Below are positions 24,455 through 36,475 of a DNA stretch of 64,000 nucleotides, one piece after another. Source of the stretch: Allodiplogaster sudhausi (lineage: Eukaryota; Nematoda; Chromadorea; Rhabditida; Diplogasteridae); contig CALZFC010000027.1 in assembly GCA_945643635.1 (NCBI GenBank), positions 3,283,501-3,347,500 of the forward strand, given 5' to 3'. The first letter of the stretch is position 1. The number at the start of each line of letters is the position of its first letter. A program made the position numbers and the translations under genes. Under the pieces are notes generated by a model that saw only the letters and a program-made list of their open reading frames with translations, searched no databases and had not been told where the DNA came from.

Positions 24455-26409
24455 TTTCTCTAGCTCTCTCTTTCTCTCGCTCTCTCCCCCCCCCCCTCCC
24501 ACCCTCCCTATCCATCTCCTGAACACTGCCGTTGCGAACAACGACGGTATAATAGTTTTTTTTTAAAAATCTTTGTAAAGGAAGTTTGTAAATTCGTAAA
24601 TAAGAGGCTTACTTTCTGAAGGAGATACAAAAGACACACGTTGTTGTAGCCGCTAGGGAAAAAAGGTACTGTCGATTTGACAGACCCACCCTGATTTTGA
24701 GCCTTCCCAAAGCCCTACCCCACCATGTTTTTGTGTAACATTTAGGCAGAAACAGCAAACCCATCCTGGTTTCCGGGACCAACACCTCCTTCCCCATACT
24801 AATTCTCAGGGTCCTCGACAGTGCCTTTTATACCCTGTTGCAGCGGCGAATGGGACGTTCTGACGGGCAACGAGATGGGCACGCTGCTGCTGTGGTGGGT
24901 GTGGAAGAATTGGCGAGCGGCCCATCCGGACGCGCCTCTCGACAAGATCGTCTTCCTCAACTCGGCCGTCTCCTCGCAGGTCGCAGCAACAATGGCCAAG
25001 ATGGAAGGTGAGGATGAGGAGGATATCAGGGCAAGAGTGATAGTTGATGAAAAGGGGAGCGTGGAGAGGGTTTTTTTCTCCGCACATACAGAGATTTCGT
25101 AATCCCATCCCACCCCTGATTCTCTCTAAAAAAAAGTACGGTAATATTCAATTCTTATGTCATTTAGCAGTGATGAAAGAATAAGAACAAAATTTGGGAG
25201 TTTAATAGCATATTTTTTTCTTTTAAGTAGATTTTTTGGTTAATAATTTTTTTTAGAAATTTGAATGTCAGTTTTCCTTTGCGTCCATTTCCAGGATTCA
25301 AGAACGAGATTACGCTGACAGGATTCAAGTGGATGGGCAACCGCGCGCACGAGTTGCGGCAAGAAGGAATGCTCATACCGCTCGCTTGGGAGGAGTCCAT
25401 CGGATTCATGCCCGGAAACACGCTCGAGAAGGCTAGGAAGAAACTGGATCTCTAGAGTAGTGTCTAAAGAATGCAACAAAAAAATTTCAGTAGTTTGTTA
25501 ACAAACTGTCAAACATGTTATGAACTTCTAACTTTGTATTTCACAGTTTGTAAAGTAATTATTAACTTGTTTACAGGACGGAGTGCTCGCTGCGGGAATG
25601 TTCGCCGAGATCGCCGCCTTTCTGCATCACAACGGAAGCAACATGCGGCAGCAGCTGTACGACATCTACAGCAAGTCAGTGGTTATCTGAGAAACAATAG
25701 ATTCTTAATTTTTTTTTAGAAGAAAGCAGACGTTTAATATAAGCAATATTGAGCTGGAAAAGTCATATAGAAAGTTATGTGAAGGTCTGAAAGAAAAAAA
25801 TTAGCTCCCAACATGAAATGGACGACTTTTCTCCAACAGATACGGCTTCCACCTGGTGCGCAGCTCGTACTGGATCGTGCCGAATCCAGGAGTGACCAAG
25901 GAGATCTTTGACAGCCTTCGTGTCGACGGCAAGGTATACTTATCCTACCCTGTGAACAGGGGCCGCATGTCTGCCGCAGTTAGATATTTATCCACATTTA
26001 TTGCTGATTAGTAGATGTTTGCACGCCTGTTCGTTCCTCTTTGCATCTTGCAATAGCTCGGTCTGAATCTGTTTGCAAGCTCCTATTTCTACAAAACTTG
26101 TCTTAACCGAAATGTTGCTGAAGTACCATAAAGTAGAATCTACGGTATGAATTTTTGTATCATCTTGACTACTTTACAGTACCGTAGTCAAGTCGGGAAA
26201 CACGTCGTGGCGACAGCGCGTGATCTCTGCGTCGGAGTGGACACGTCGTATCCAGACAGCCAGCCGCGCCTTCCGGTCACTCCCTCTGGCGAGATGCTGA
26301 CGCTGACACTCGAGAACGGCAGCCTTGTGACCCTGCGCGCATCGGGCACAGAGCCCAAGCTCAAGTACTACATCGAGTTGAAGACGGCGCCCGGAAAGAG
26401 CAAGGAGTT

Positions 26410-26455
<46 letters not shown>

Positions 26456-26806
26456 CTCTTTCTCCATCTTTCTCTCTTTTTCTGTCTCTCTCTCTTTTCT
26501 CTTTCTTTTCTTATCTTCTCTATTCCTGCGATCCACCTTGCGATTTGTCAGGTGTAAAACTTCTTTTCATTAACGCCTTATACATATACCTTGCTTCTTC
26601 TCGTATTTCTTCTTACTTCTCGTATTCAAGAATTGCACTTTTTCCCTCGAGGGGGGGGGGGTTATTCCAGAGTTTGTTCTTTGGATAAATATCTTCTTTT
26701 TTTCAGCGAGCTTGGCAGCATTCTTGATGAGCTGACGTCGCTGGAGAAGGATGTAGTGGATGGCTTACTTCAGCCTGCGCACTTTGGTCTTATCCCACGC
26801 AAATAG
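21561..26806 (+). CDS. Phosphopentomutase/phosphoglucomutase, PGM2 type
   Basis: Fifteen exons join into 598 codons: 21561-21626, 21875-21974, 22228-22286, 22549-22646, 22939-23023, 23206-23313, 23535-23701, 23900-24023, 24219-24388, 24844-25007, 25295-25431, 25577-25674, 25840-25933, 26180-26406 and 26707-26806. All alpha-D-phosphohexomutase signatures are present: the FGTAGIRAPMG entry motif, the catalytic phosphoserine loop [13 protein letters not shown], the metal loop DPDADR, the sugar-binding EESIGF and the phosphate-binding RASGTEP. The family moves phosphate between C1 and C5/C6 of ribose and glucose in the cytosol, linking nucleoside salvage to glycolysis. Length fits animal PGM2 proteins (about 600 aa). 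The intron after 25431 starts GCTAGG, a GC-AG type. Long (CT)n and (CA)n tracts fill introns near 23710-23897, 24412-24490 and 26408-26520. Confidence 0.93.
23711..23897 (+). repeat. (CA)n and (CT)n microsatellite in PGM2 intron
   Basis: An (AC)n tract near 23723-23748 is followed by nearly unbroken (CT)n/(TC)n up to the acceptor of the next exon. The tract takes the place of the usual polypyrimidine tract. Serine/leucine frames read across it are artefacts. Confidence 0.9.
26408..26520 (+). repeat. (CT)n-rich tract in last PGM2 intron
   Basis: A (TC)n run of about 45 bases begins right after the GTTAG donor and is followed by interrupted CT-rich sequence. It is not coding. Confidence 0.85.
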
Positions 26807-27061
26807 GCAGGAAGGCGAGATCTTCTGCAATACCGGATATAGATCTGTCCGTCCTACAGTAACTCGTCTACCGTACCTTACAAATAGCGCACGTCCAAGA
26901 TCACCTTCTTATTTTACAAAGCTTGCACCGATCTAGTACCCTGAAATGTTTCTTAGATCTTTATGAGAATTCTTACAGATTGCTTGTTTTCTTTGTTTTC
27001 CGCATTACATTCCATCCATGTTTTCTTTTCGTATGTATGTGATTACGCTTTCAAATCAGAG

Positions 27062-27215
27062 CGTAATCAGTAATAAACGAGATGTTTACTCGGTCCTTTG
27101 TTCACCTATAGTTAGGGCTTTTTAGTTTGCGTAAACCAGGCAGATATTAACGATGGCTAGTAAGACGCAACAGGGACAATCCTTGTGGTCGTGCAGTGTG
27201 TTCAATTGCCAAATA
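27062..27215 (+). promoter_or_regulatory. Original PGM2 to RCC1-BTB spacer block
   Basis: A block of about 130 bases with GTTTGCGTAAACCAGGCAGA and GATGGCTAGTAAGACGCAA recurs before each RCC1-BTB copy. Plus-strand positions are near 28160-28268, 32810-32935, 41420-41545, 46040-46165, 53415-53540 and 61800-61890, and the minus-strand copy is at 19240-19375. Preservation before decayed copies reflects duplication rather than proof of promoter function. Confidence 0.5.
27072..27077 (+). terminator. PGM2 poly(A) signal
   Basis: AATAAA lies about 265 bases after the PGM2 stop codon. The same AATAATAAA context recurs before several RCC1-BTB copies, for example near 46058 and 53428, which shows that the copied flank begins inside the PGM2 3' untranslated region. 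Confidence 0.5.
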
Positions 27216-27344
27216 TGATCTAATTGTCAGCTGTATTTAGTGGTTTATTGAGGCGGGCACGAATTCTTCTTGCTGCTCTGGTTCCATGATTTTGGATCGA
27301 TGTTTTTTCGTGAATTGATTTTTTTCTTTTTTTTTTTAATATTT

Positions 27345-27419
27345 TGATTTTTCGTCAATTTTTCAAATTTCTTTTTAGCGTTTTGATTGTTCCACTTTAA
27401 AAAATTGACGAAAAATCAA
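27345..27419. repeat. Perfect 20-bp inverted repeat
   Basis: TTGATTTTTCGTCAATTTTT at 27345-27364 is the exact complement of the sequence at about 27400-27419, giving a stem with a loop of about 35 bases. A third partial copy (ATTGACGAAAAATCA) follows at about 27438. It lies in a stretch of about 700 bases (27240-27940) absent from the other copies' flanks and may be a small mobile element. Confidence 0.6.
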
Positions 27420-27943
27420 GAATAAGGACGAAAATCATTGACGAAAAATCAGATCGCGTGTGTGTGCGTGTATGCGCGGAAGCCAAAAGCTCTGCGCATC
27501 CAAAATCAGATTAATCGATTTTGAATTCTGAGTTTGAGATCTACCAAAAAATCGGTCGCTCTGAAGTCCAGGAATCATATTAATTTTTGGACGTACTATC
27601 CAGAGCTATTTTTGTTATTTTTATAGCATTCCTATAATACATATTCCTTTCTATGAATTGTACTGATCTACGTTGTGATTTCGACGTTTCTTGGCGTTTT
27701 CTTTAGAAAGCTTAGTATGCCATATCCTACTAATACTTCTAGTTCACGGCCAATTCATATGTGACAAATTGAACCGATACAGCTTCTCGGAACGCTGGGC
27801 TGCTAGCCCTCCTAGCTCGAGCCGTCCAACATCTCTTAATAGGTAAGATGAGGGGGGGGCAACCGGTTTAAAAATATATCTTTCATGATTTTAGTTGGTC
27901 GTCATAAAAAGGTTGTAGGCACTCCGGGAATCTAAAAAAGGTT

Positions 27944-28268
27944 CTGCCTTTTCCCATGCAAATAGGCAGGAAGGCGAGACGTTCGGCTACCGTATTGAAG
28001 ATCTCTATCCGTCCTACATTATCTTACCTACTGTACCTTACGATTTGCACCGTTCTAATACCCGCCAATAGCTCATAGAATTTATGATAATTATCTCCGC
28101 ACTACATTCCATCCACCTTTTCCTTTCGTAAGCGCTTTCGAAACAGCGCACATCATTTTGCCACCAATCAATAATAAATAAGACGTTATCTCGTTCATTT
28201 GCTCGTTTGAAGTAAGGATAATTGGTACACGTAAATCCTGGAGATATTTACGATGGCTAGGACGAAGT
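27944..28268 (+). pseudogene. Second copy of PGM2 3' flank
   Basis: CCCATGCAAATAGGCAGGAA corresponds to the PGM2 stop-codon region (26794 onward), and similarity continues through the 3' flank to the GATGGCTAGGACG block. The sequence then jumps straight into intron 7 of the RCC1-BTB family. Confidence 0.65.
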
Positions 28269-28410
28269 AATTAATTGTTGTTTAGTGGCGTGGATTCGTT
28301 GGCGGAAACATTGGCGGAAAGTGGACAGCGCTGCTTTGCGTGCATCTGCCGAATAAATGTTATTTATGGTAGGCCTTTGTTAGTCAACGCAAGAGGAGCT
28401 TAGAAGATTC

Positions 28411-28490
28411 CATCTCTGCTGCCCTGTTCTCATCTCTGCTGCCCTGTTCTAATCTCTGCTGTCATGTTCTCATCTCTGCTGCCCTGTTCT
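28411..28490 (+). repeat. Four tandem 20-bp repeats
   Basis: The unit CATCTCTGCTGCCCTGTTCT occurs four times head to tail, the third with three changes. It sits at the left edge of the LINE remnant, and I have not seen it elsewhere in the window. Confidence 0.9.
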
Positions 28491-28499
28491 TGCAGTGCG

Positions 28500-30757
28500 G
28501 CGAGCCGCCTCCACCGCTCCGCACGAGTACTGCAGCATCACTCTACGCTTCATGCACTATTCGCTAAAGTCACCTCTACAGGTTATGCCATCCGGAATTG
28601 CGTCTCTCTGTCTTTTATTTTGACGTTGTCCGCCGCATGCTCTCTTACCTTAACATCTGCGCCCTTCCTGTCACTGTCTACCCTCTCCCGCCTCGTGGTT
28701 CGTGCTCCGCACTTCTCAAAGTTGTCCCCAATTCTTCCGTCCAGCATCAATTCATTAAATCCGCCCACCGCCTCGCTCATTCGAATGATTTTTATCGTTG
28801 TTCTATTCGCTTATCTTTGACTCTCGCCCAAAGAGTAATCAAGCCATCCTCTCCCCGTCCTCCCTCTGACTACTCCAACTTCTACTGCCCTCCTCGCATC
28901 TACACCGTTCGCCCTGCCCGACTCCCTTCGCACCATCCCAATCCTCAAACCGCAACCATCTCAATCAATCACAATCTCTCCCACACCCTAGCTCTCGCCG
29001 ACTCTCATCTGTCTTTAACATACCTCGTCTCTCATGTATCCCTTTGCATCCACCCTCTCACCCTCCTCAATACGGCAACCGCAACGCCGTCCAATATTCT
29101 CCGGCCCCTTTTCATCAAATCCAATATTGGCCTTCTCTTAATCACCAGTCTTCTTTCCACCAACGGCCCCCTCTCAATCATCATTACTGAGGTTATCTCG
29201 AAGGCCCTTTGATGCTGATTCCAAGCAATTGTCTCCCACTGTGCAAGTGACGGTGCCATTCTCTTTAACGGTTCCCTACTCTTTAATGCTAGGTCTGCAG
29301 TTAATAAATCCGCCGAATTAGCAAATTTGTTAAATATGTCGTATGGTATTGTCTCTATTTGTAGAGACTTGACTCTCCCCTGAAGTACCTGATTCCTTTG
29401 TTTTAAATAGCAATACAAATTACTTAGTATACCGTAATGACCGTCTTCGTCGCAAAGGCGGCGGCGTGGCAGTCTTTGTTCACTCCGCTATTTCAGCAAA
29501 GGTCGTTTGCACTGAATCCAACGCTAGCTCATTTGGATTATTAGATTTAGACGTTTCTTTTAACAGTGATCTTGTACACGTCCTCACAGTCTATCGCGCT
29601 CCTTCTGCATGCACCGAAGGCAATTCTATTCTTTTATAATCACTCCGAGATAATCACTCTAAGTACGTGCCCGCATCCATCGATATTGCTAGGCGATTTC
29701 AACTGTCCTGATCTTTACTGATTTCTCCCTGTCCCATCCCAGGTCGGCAGTCCTTCCCCTCATTCAAATTTTTCCTGACTTTACCATCTCCTCATCCTTT
29801 GCACAGCTTACCTGTTCCACTTGCAACAATCACATCTTAGATCTTGTTCTGTGCAACACCCTCAAGCTTTTATCTCGTGTCAAGGTTGGCCCCCGGTTTG
29901 CTTCATCGGATCACATATATCTTCATCGGATACGTAAGCTTTTCTCTCTCATTATCATTCTCAGTACCTTCATTCAGTTATATTAAGGATTATTCCAAAG
30001 AAGAAACGACTTTGCAGCCGCAAATTCGTTTCTTCTTTCAAACGATTTCCCTTCAGCTTTCTGCTCCGATTCTGACATAGACTCTATGTACTCTATGCTT
30101 GTAACAGTCAATTCCCTTTTTGTCCCTATAAGAGAATTCTCCGTTCGCTTCGCACTAGGAATAAATATGTCCTCCTTTCTGCATAGACAATCTATTTTAG
30201 GTCACTTTTAGAAAACTGCACAACCGTTTACTCCCCCTCTCTCTTAAAGGATATCCGCACTTTCGAAAAGGTCCAGAACTATTTTACACGTTTTATATTT
30301 CGTTGATCTCTTGTTTATGCCGCTGATTCTCTCCCTTCTAGCCAAAAACGTAATCACATTCTTTGTATTCCGTCTCTGAAATCTTGCCGCAAAGATACTG
30401 ACTTTACACTTGCGCGTCGTTTTATTTTCGGTCATAGGAAACTATGTTATAAATACTCTCATCATTTCCATTTCCGTAATTCCAGAACGCGTGGTTTGTC
30501 GTTTCAACTAGCATACCCTACGAGCCGCACAAAGGCACGATACCACTCTTTCTTTCTCCGCGCCGCGGAGATGTTCAACTCAGTTGATAAGTCCATGGCC
30601 CTTCCTCCATTATATCTTCCGACCGAGTGCTCAATGCCGTTTCATAATATTATCTGTGCTATTCGTGCAACTATCTATCTGTTTCTGTTCGTTTATTATT
30701 ACTATTTTTTCGCCCACGTCTCACTCTGGTGCCATAAATAAAGTATAAGTATAAGAG
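28500..30757 (+). mobile_element. Degenerate CR1-like non-LTR retrotransposon
   Basis: From left to right there is a Pro/His/Asn/Gln-rich end of ORF1 (an RNAVQYSPAPFHQIQYWP-like stretch near 29065-29140). Next comes an AP-endonuclease-like domain at about 29260-29930 with YLVYRNDRLRRKGGGVAVFV, a VYRAPS, and near its end ASSDHI. Then comes a C-terminal tail at about 30240-30740 with FEKVQNYFTRFIFR, SLKSCR and RTKARYHSFFLRA. The reverse transcriptase core is missing, so about 1.5 kb has been lost near 30130-30230. Stops and frame changes break all domains. The 3' end is AATAAAGTATAAGTATAAG. It lies inside RCC1-BTB copy P1. Confidence 0.75.
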
Positions 30758-33700
30758 AAAACTGCTCAAATTAATAAGAAATACAAATGTATTCTTAAGA
30801 TTATTTTGTATTTTTAAAATTTTGTAAGACGAATAAGATGATTTTTAGATTGAAATAAATACATTTTCTATAAATCATCTCTTCAGATGTCGCTTTTCAG
30901 AGGCAAACTACGCGCTGTCAACCTACAGCACTCTCAATGCCAGTTGATGGACAGAAGACCGAAAGCTGTTGCTTAGGACCCGAGATACAATTGCTGGCAC
31001 CGAGTCCGTCCGACAAGCATCCATCTGCATCCATAGACGGCAAGATCTCATGTTCTCGACGTAGAATGGTCAACTACGTGCCGTCTCGGGAAAATCGGTC
31101 CACTTCATCCATTTTTTCCATTGGAATCAAATGAGAAGAATATCTCTTCGATACCAAAAAAATGAAAAAAAAAACAAATGGCTATTCTTGATGTTGTTGA
31201 AGATTCATGCAAAAAGGAGGCTATTTGTTTGGTTTTTGCAGCTGCAGTAAGTCAATGGATGCTGACTTAGAGATGAATTTCGAATTGACAATGACTTCGA
31301 TCTCCGCGAGCGAGGGAAGGAGTACTGCTTCAGTACGCTAGACCTGGGCGAAATGCTAACCTCTGCCCGCCTTGCAGTCGAGCGTGATCTCATTGGGACA
31401 AAGACAACTGAGGTTTTCTTTGCCTGGATCAAATAAAATATGTCAACATTTATTTGAGAATGCAACTGACATACTATATTGAATAATAATAATGCGATAA
31501 TATTTGTCTCGTCTTATAAATGTTGCCAAATATTTTGTTTCCTTGCTGAAATGAGAAAAAGTTTGTCTGCCTGAATATATTTTGTAGCTTGGTTTTGTAG
31601 CCCGGCTGCACTCGCCCCCGTTTTGGCCGTTCCTTTCTTCGCCGACCGATTTCCGAATCTCTACAGTGAGATGATGCAGCGCTCCTGTCCTCCCGTGCCT
31701 GCCGCCATTGAGGCTGTCTATGCGGAAAATGAATGCTTTGCCTGGTTTCATATATATATATAATTTTGTTGTTAATTTCAAACTAAGAGGTCCCATGGCC
31801 GTTGTCGCCTTCGCAGATTGCGAGGAGATTCTTGGCGTGAGGCGAGAAGAGAGCGGCAGCGAGCAGCGCGTCAAAGCGCCTGAAATATTAAGAGTAAGTT
31901 CTTCTTAACAAACGTAAAAAGGCTTCTTTATATGAAATTATTGATGTCCTATATTCTTTGACTTAGTGGATACGCGGCCAATATTTTCCCATTTGAGAAA
32001 CTCGACGAGGTCTACAGTTTAGACGTCGATTGGTCTTTCATGTACGACTGATGTTTTGCAATTCCTGTTTTCTCTTTACCCCTTATGTCTTTCATTTCTT
32101 TAATGGTCTTTTTCATTCCTCAATTTTTGATCTTGATTCTTGAAGTCGTTGTTTCTAGTATGCATCGCCTCTACAAAATGGGCGATTCGATTGAGCTGAC
32201 GAGTCAGAGTTCATACAACGGTTGTGGCTACTCCATCGGGCATTCGCATGTGCATCCAGCGACGCAAAGGTTTTCTGTTTATATATTTACATAATTAATT
32301 GTGTATATATATTTTTCTCTTTTTATAACTAATTTTATGGCATTGTGAGCATGGCATATTAAAAAGAGTAAGAGGGGGGACTTTTTTCATTAGCACCCCG
32401 CACGACTCGTTGAGCGACTCGGACAGTGAAGACGAAGAGGATGCAACTGCATCATAGGTTCGCATGCAGTCCTGGAGGGCCGACAAAAGCCTGCGTCTTC
32501 TCTCGGAAGACTGATTATATGAATAATAAGAATGATTATCAGGGCATATATCATAGTTCATTTCAATTTCTTCTTCTTTTATTCATTAAGAATAACGAGT
32601 GTCCTCTTACTTTGCCCAGTTATGCTGCACAGTGGTGAAATAGCCAGTCTCCAGAAACTACCTAGTCTTCATTACACTCTCGCGCCTTAAACGTTTTACC
32701 TCATGTATGACTTTCATGCACTGTTAGTGGGTGTTATTGTTCGTTATACTCATCATGAGAAGTAACGGCTAGACCGATTTGTATGTATATTCCTTTATGT
32801 TATAAAGAAGATGTTTACTCGTACATTTCCTCATTTGTAGATAGGCTAATTGGTCTACGTAAACCAAGAATATATTGACGATTGCAAGAAAGACGCGACA
32901 GGAAAGGTAGATGTGGTAGTCTATTGCATTCAACTCCAAATTACTCCTGACCGAATTCTGTTGTTCCTAGTCAACCAAAACGGTGGCTTGGAAGGCTAGA
33001 GAAAAAGGTTGAGCGGTGTGTCGGTCCATCATGCAGTGTAAAATTCCACGCATGGGCGAGACTGGAATGGTGCCCACGAAATACTCCATTGTGGACATGC
33101 GAGCAGCGGCTTTTGACGACTCGAACATCTCGGTGAGGAAGTGCTTTCTCTTCTTGTTTTTTAGTCTTACCTTGATAGTAGGCGGTTTTTTCAGCAAAAT
33201 TTGCTTTGCGGCAAGCCATATGGGAGGGATATTGTGCTGAGGCTTCTCCGTCGAATGCTGCGTCGTCTTCTCACGGATGCGACGCTCTTCGAGCAACGAG
33301 TCGCTGCTTGCATGGAGCTGCTTGGTGTCGCGTACAACAGAGGCGACCGCGGCACGGCGAGCGAGGTTTTCTTTCAACTAGTCGGCCAATTCTACCTACT
33401 ATATATACTTTCGGTTCAATGATAACTCCTCCAGTGACTATTTGTTATCAATTATTGAATGATAATTCGTCCACAAATTTGGAAAATAAGATGAAATTCG
33501 TCTAGTTTTCTATAATTTCAGACCTTTTATGCATTTCCTTCTTACAGGACATTCGACTGGTGTATATATATATATATATAAAATTCTGGATCCTTGTTAT
33601 TCTGCTCTTTTAGGGAATCCGACTAGTCGCCGAGTTCTTGAGAAGGTCTCCGCCATTTATTCGCAATACATTCTTCGCCAAGGTTCATTCATACGCCCTT

Positions 33701-34261
33701 TCACCCTTCCATACTCGCTTATATAACACCGATTCTCGATTTGTTTGACTAGGAACAACAGAATTCTGTCATTTTCCCTGATAATCATTCTTATTATTCT
33801 ATTCGACGATATGACATTTTTGACGGAGATATATGTAATTCACTTTTATTAATTTTGGAGTGATGTGTTATATGTATCTATCTAATTTCTGAATATTTTG
33901 CGCTCCTTTAATATTAAAAAGTGTACTCAGACTCTACGGTACACGCTTCCAAGCTTCGTAACACTTCGGTTGATGCACGAATTGGATGTCGACCCATTGC
34001 ATCCACTTCCACGAGCATTTCTCTTCCATCTCGGCTACACTGTTGAAGGTAGAATTTCCTTACCACATATCAACTAGTATTTGCTGTAAAAGTAGCGTAA
34101 TGTAGAAGCAATGCTTTTGCTACAGTTTGCACCAATACTGTTTGGCGGTAGTGCATGATTTAGACCTAAAAACTGGGTGGATGCTCCGTTTCGGCACTGC
34201 CCTTTCACCCTGTTGCACATCTTCTTGAATGTGTCCTTTCACAGTCGTGACCACATAACCG

Positions 34262-34262
<1 letters not shown>

Positions 34263-34305
<43 letters not shown>
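34263..34305 (+). repeat. (GA)n microsatellite
   Basis: A run of about 21 GA units lies in intron 4 of copy P2. Short (GA)n or (CT)n runs recur at matching intron positions in other copies, near 47350, 63042, 34999, 48000, 55735 and 63751. Confidence 0.9.
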
Positions 34306-34307
<2 letters not shown>

Positions 34308-34996
34308 CACAAGATAGAGCGGGAAATTGTATGCTTCCAGAACGTGACTGGACGATCGGCGAGCAGAAGGCGTACGTCTTTGGCGTTTTCGAGAATCGCG
34401 TAAGCAACCTTGGCATGCCTGGAAGCAGCTGCCAAGAGGCCATCTCCACGCCCCGTCCCGTCCCGTTTCTCTGCGCTAATCCGGTATTTTATCTTTTCGA
34501 ATCTTATTCATATGCGCGTTTTTCTTACTATTATATTAATGCAAATCAGTTAATACAAGTATCTGTCTTGTGCGCATACAGGGAAAAATCTGTGTGTTTT
34601 GGGCTGTTTAAGCAAAGAGAGGAAGGAAGGCTCACGGTGATGTTTTACCGTAAATGAATAGTAAAACAAAATGAAAATTCCGATTGAATGCCTTTTCTTG
34701 AACCGTCCATCTATTCGATTGGCGACGGCCACTCCGTGTTCGTGCTTCGCGATGGCGGCGTCTTCATGACCGGACGGATCCGCCATGTCACCGGCATAGC
34801 TGCCGATTCCACCATTGCCACTGAGCCAACGCCCGTCGCTCTGGTCGATGGGGTAGGTAAAATGAATTAGGGTGTACGATAGGACTCTAGTGCCCACATC
34901 AAGCACGAAGCACTGTATGGCGTTGTGTTAAGATTTACTCTTTTTTTTATATCGGTGAAAGATTGCAACACTCATTATGCTCGATGTCTCCCTCCA

Positions 34997-35028
<32 letters not shown>

Positions 35029-36202
35029 GCTTGCTTTTTCACTGTTCCCTTCATTCCTTGCTCGTTTAGCTGACAGGCATCCGCGCTGTCTTTGTCGGAC
35101 GAGAGAGCACGGCCTTTCTCTGCGGTTCGGCCAAAGAGGTGCATTGATTTCTTCTTAATTATTGTTCATATTTATTATTATTAATTAATTAATTAATTGT
35201 TGTTTAGTGGCGTGGATTCGTTGGCGGAGACATTGGCGGCATGTTGAGGACGCTTCATCGCGTGCATCTGCCGAATAACTCTTCGGACTATTTTGATTTG
35301 CGAAAACTTTGTTAGTCAATGCAAGAGGTGACTATATATTTAGTCGCCTATGTTCAGAATTCTGTTTTAAAGAAATGAAGTAATTTTCACATGTTTTCCA
35401 AGTCAACGTGCCCTTGCGCGTTTACCAAAGAGCTTCTTTATTGCAGTAATTGAAATGATTGGTGGCTTCCACGAGCGAATCACAGGAGTGCCTATGGATC
35501 AGCCTGCGCTGCACTTGCAGATCGACAATCAGGCGGTAACATTTGTTGAGAAATTTAACAGTCAGGCTCAGTGCAGCGATTCATCTTTCAATGACGGTTT
35601 TGCCTATCTTTATGGATAGTTGAGAGGCTTTTCCATATACGGTTACCATATTTTATATCGGGATTTGTGATGACACTAATAACGAAGATCGTTTGAATGT
35701 ACCTCTGCTATAGAATATTACCGTGTCGTGCGAGTCAGGAAAGTAAACCCAGATTTGTCTTATTCTAGTCAAAAATAACTTTAATCGATGAAGATGAGTG
35801 TTAAACAATCGCCTTAATCCCAAATAGATAAGAGAAGCCATTCATCGCTGCATTTCATCGCTCAGTTGGCTCAACCATTCATTGGTTTGTTGATACCTAA
35901 CAAAACCAGGGATGAAATATTATAGCCGAATAATGAAAAGCATATTAAATATCATTTGAGAAAGCCAAATTGTTTTTGAAAGACCGATTCCTCACAGCGT
36001 CACTTTAAAGAAAGTCTCCGGTGTATAAATAGTGTCTTGTTTTCCGCGTTATTTGGTAAGGTTGACTATGAAAATTCGATTGCAAGTATACCGAAGGCAC
36101 AAAAATCCCTCTGCCCTGAGAAAATTAACAGTATTCTCTATCCCACTAGTACTTTAAATTTGCGAATATTTTAACTACCGCCATTTTCAAAAAAATTAAC
36201 AG

Positions 36203-36475
36203 AGCTACACTGTGACCGACGGAACCATTATACTCTGGCACTTCGAACGCATGCATATGGCGCAACCAACCCCTTGCCGGGTTTTTCTTAACACGTCCGC
36301 TCCGAAGCCAATTCTATTTTTCTGTTTAAAGAGTGCTAAGGCCACTAACATCAGTTCTGTGGATTTTTACACCGCACTTTTTACGTACGTGTCAGGTACT
36401 TCGTGGCAGGACTTTTCCTTAGTGATCTCCTTTAAGTACGTCAATTTTGCAGACCAAAGTTGTCCTCCGTGTTAA
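36203..36475 (+). other. Exon-like WD40-type segment inside P2 intron 9
   Basis: After an ATTAACAG acceptor the frame reads YTVTDGTIILWHFERM, which resembles the DGTIxLW end of a WD40 blade. It stays open to a TAA at 36473-36475. No other copy has this sequence. It may be a fragment of an unrelated gene brought in by insertion, and no donor is evident. Confidence 0.3.

Larger units (their letters stand above)
28286..32514 (+). pseudogene. IBTK-like RCC1-BTB copy P1, heavily decayed
   Basis: Exon 8 (WRGFVGGNIGGKWTAL) survives at 28286-28370, then a LINE remnant intervenes. Remains of exon 12 (LFRGKLRAVNL) are near 30890, exon 13 near 30985 with inserted bases, exon 14 near 31250, exon 15 near 31595 and exon 24 near 31795. 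Exons 25 and 26 are at 31998-32050 and 32158-32272, followed by the acidic exon and a last-exon remnant ending in a TGA at 32512-32514. Exons 1-7, 9-11 and all of the second BTB domain (exons 18-23) are missing. Several frame breaks and an in-frame TAG after the acidic stretch make it a clear pseudogene. It is the copy directly downstream of the intact PGM2 gene. Confidence 0.8.

Noticed and set aside
31205..31874. Minus-strand frames opposite P1 exons 14-15
   Set aside because: They are antisense shadows of decayed plus-strand exons, and equivalents appear opposite the same exons in P2, P4 and P5.
35571..35857. Possible MITE in P2 intron 9 with TGCAGCGAT at both ends
   Set aside because: Only about nine bases are shared, and there is no clear target duplication. 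The match may be chance.
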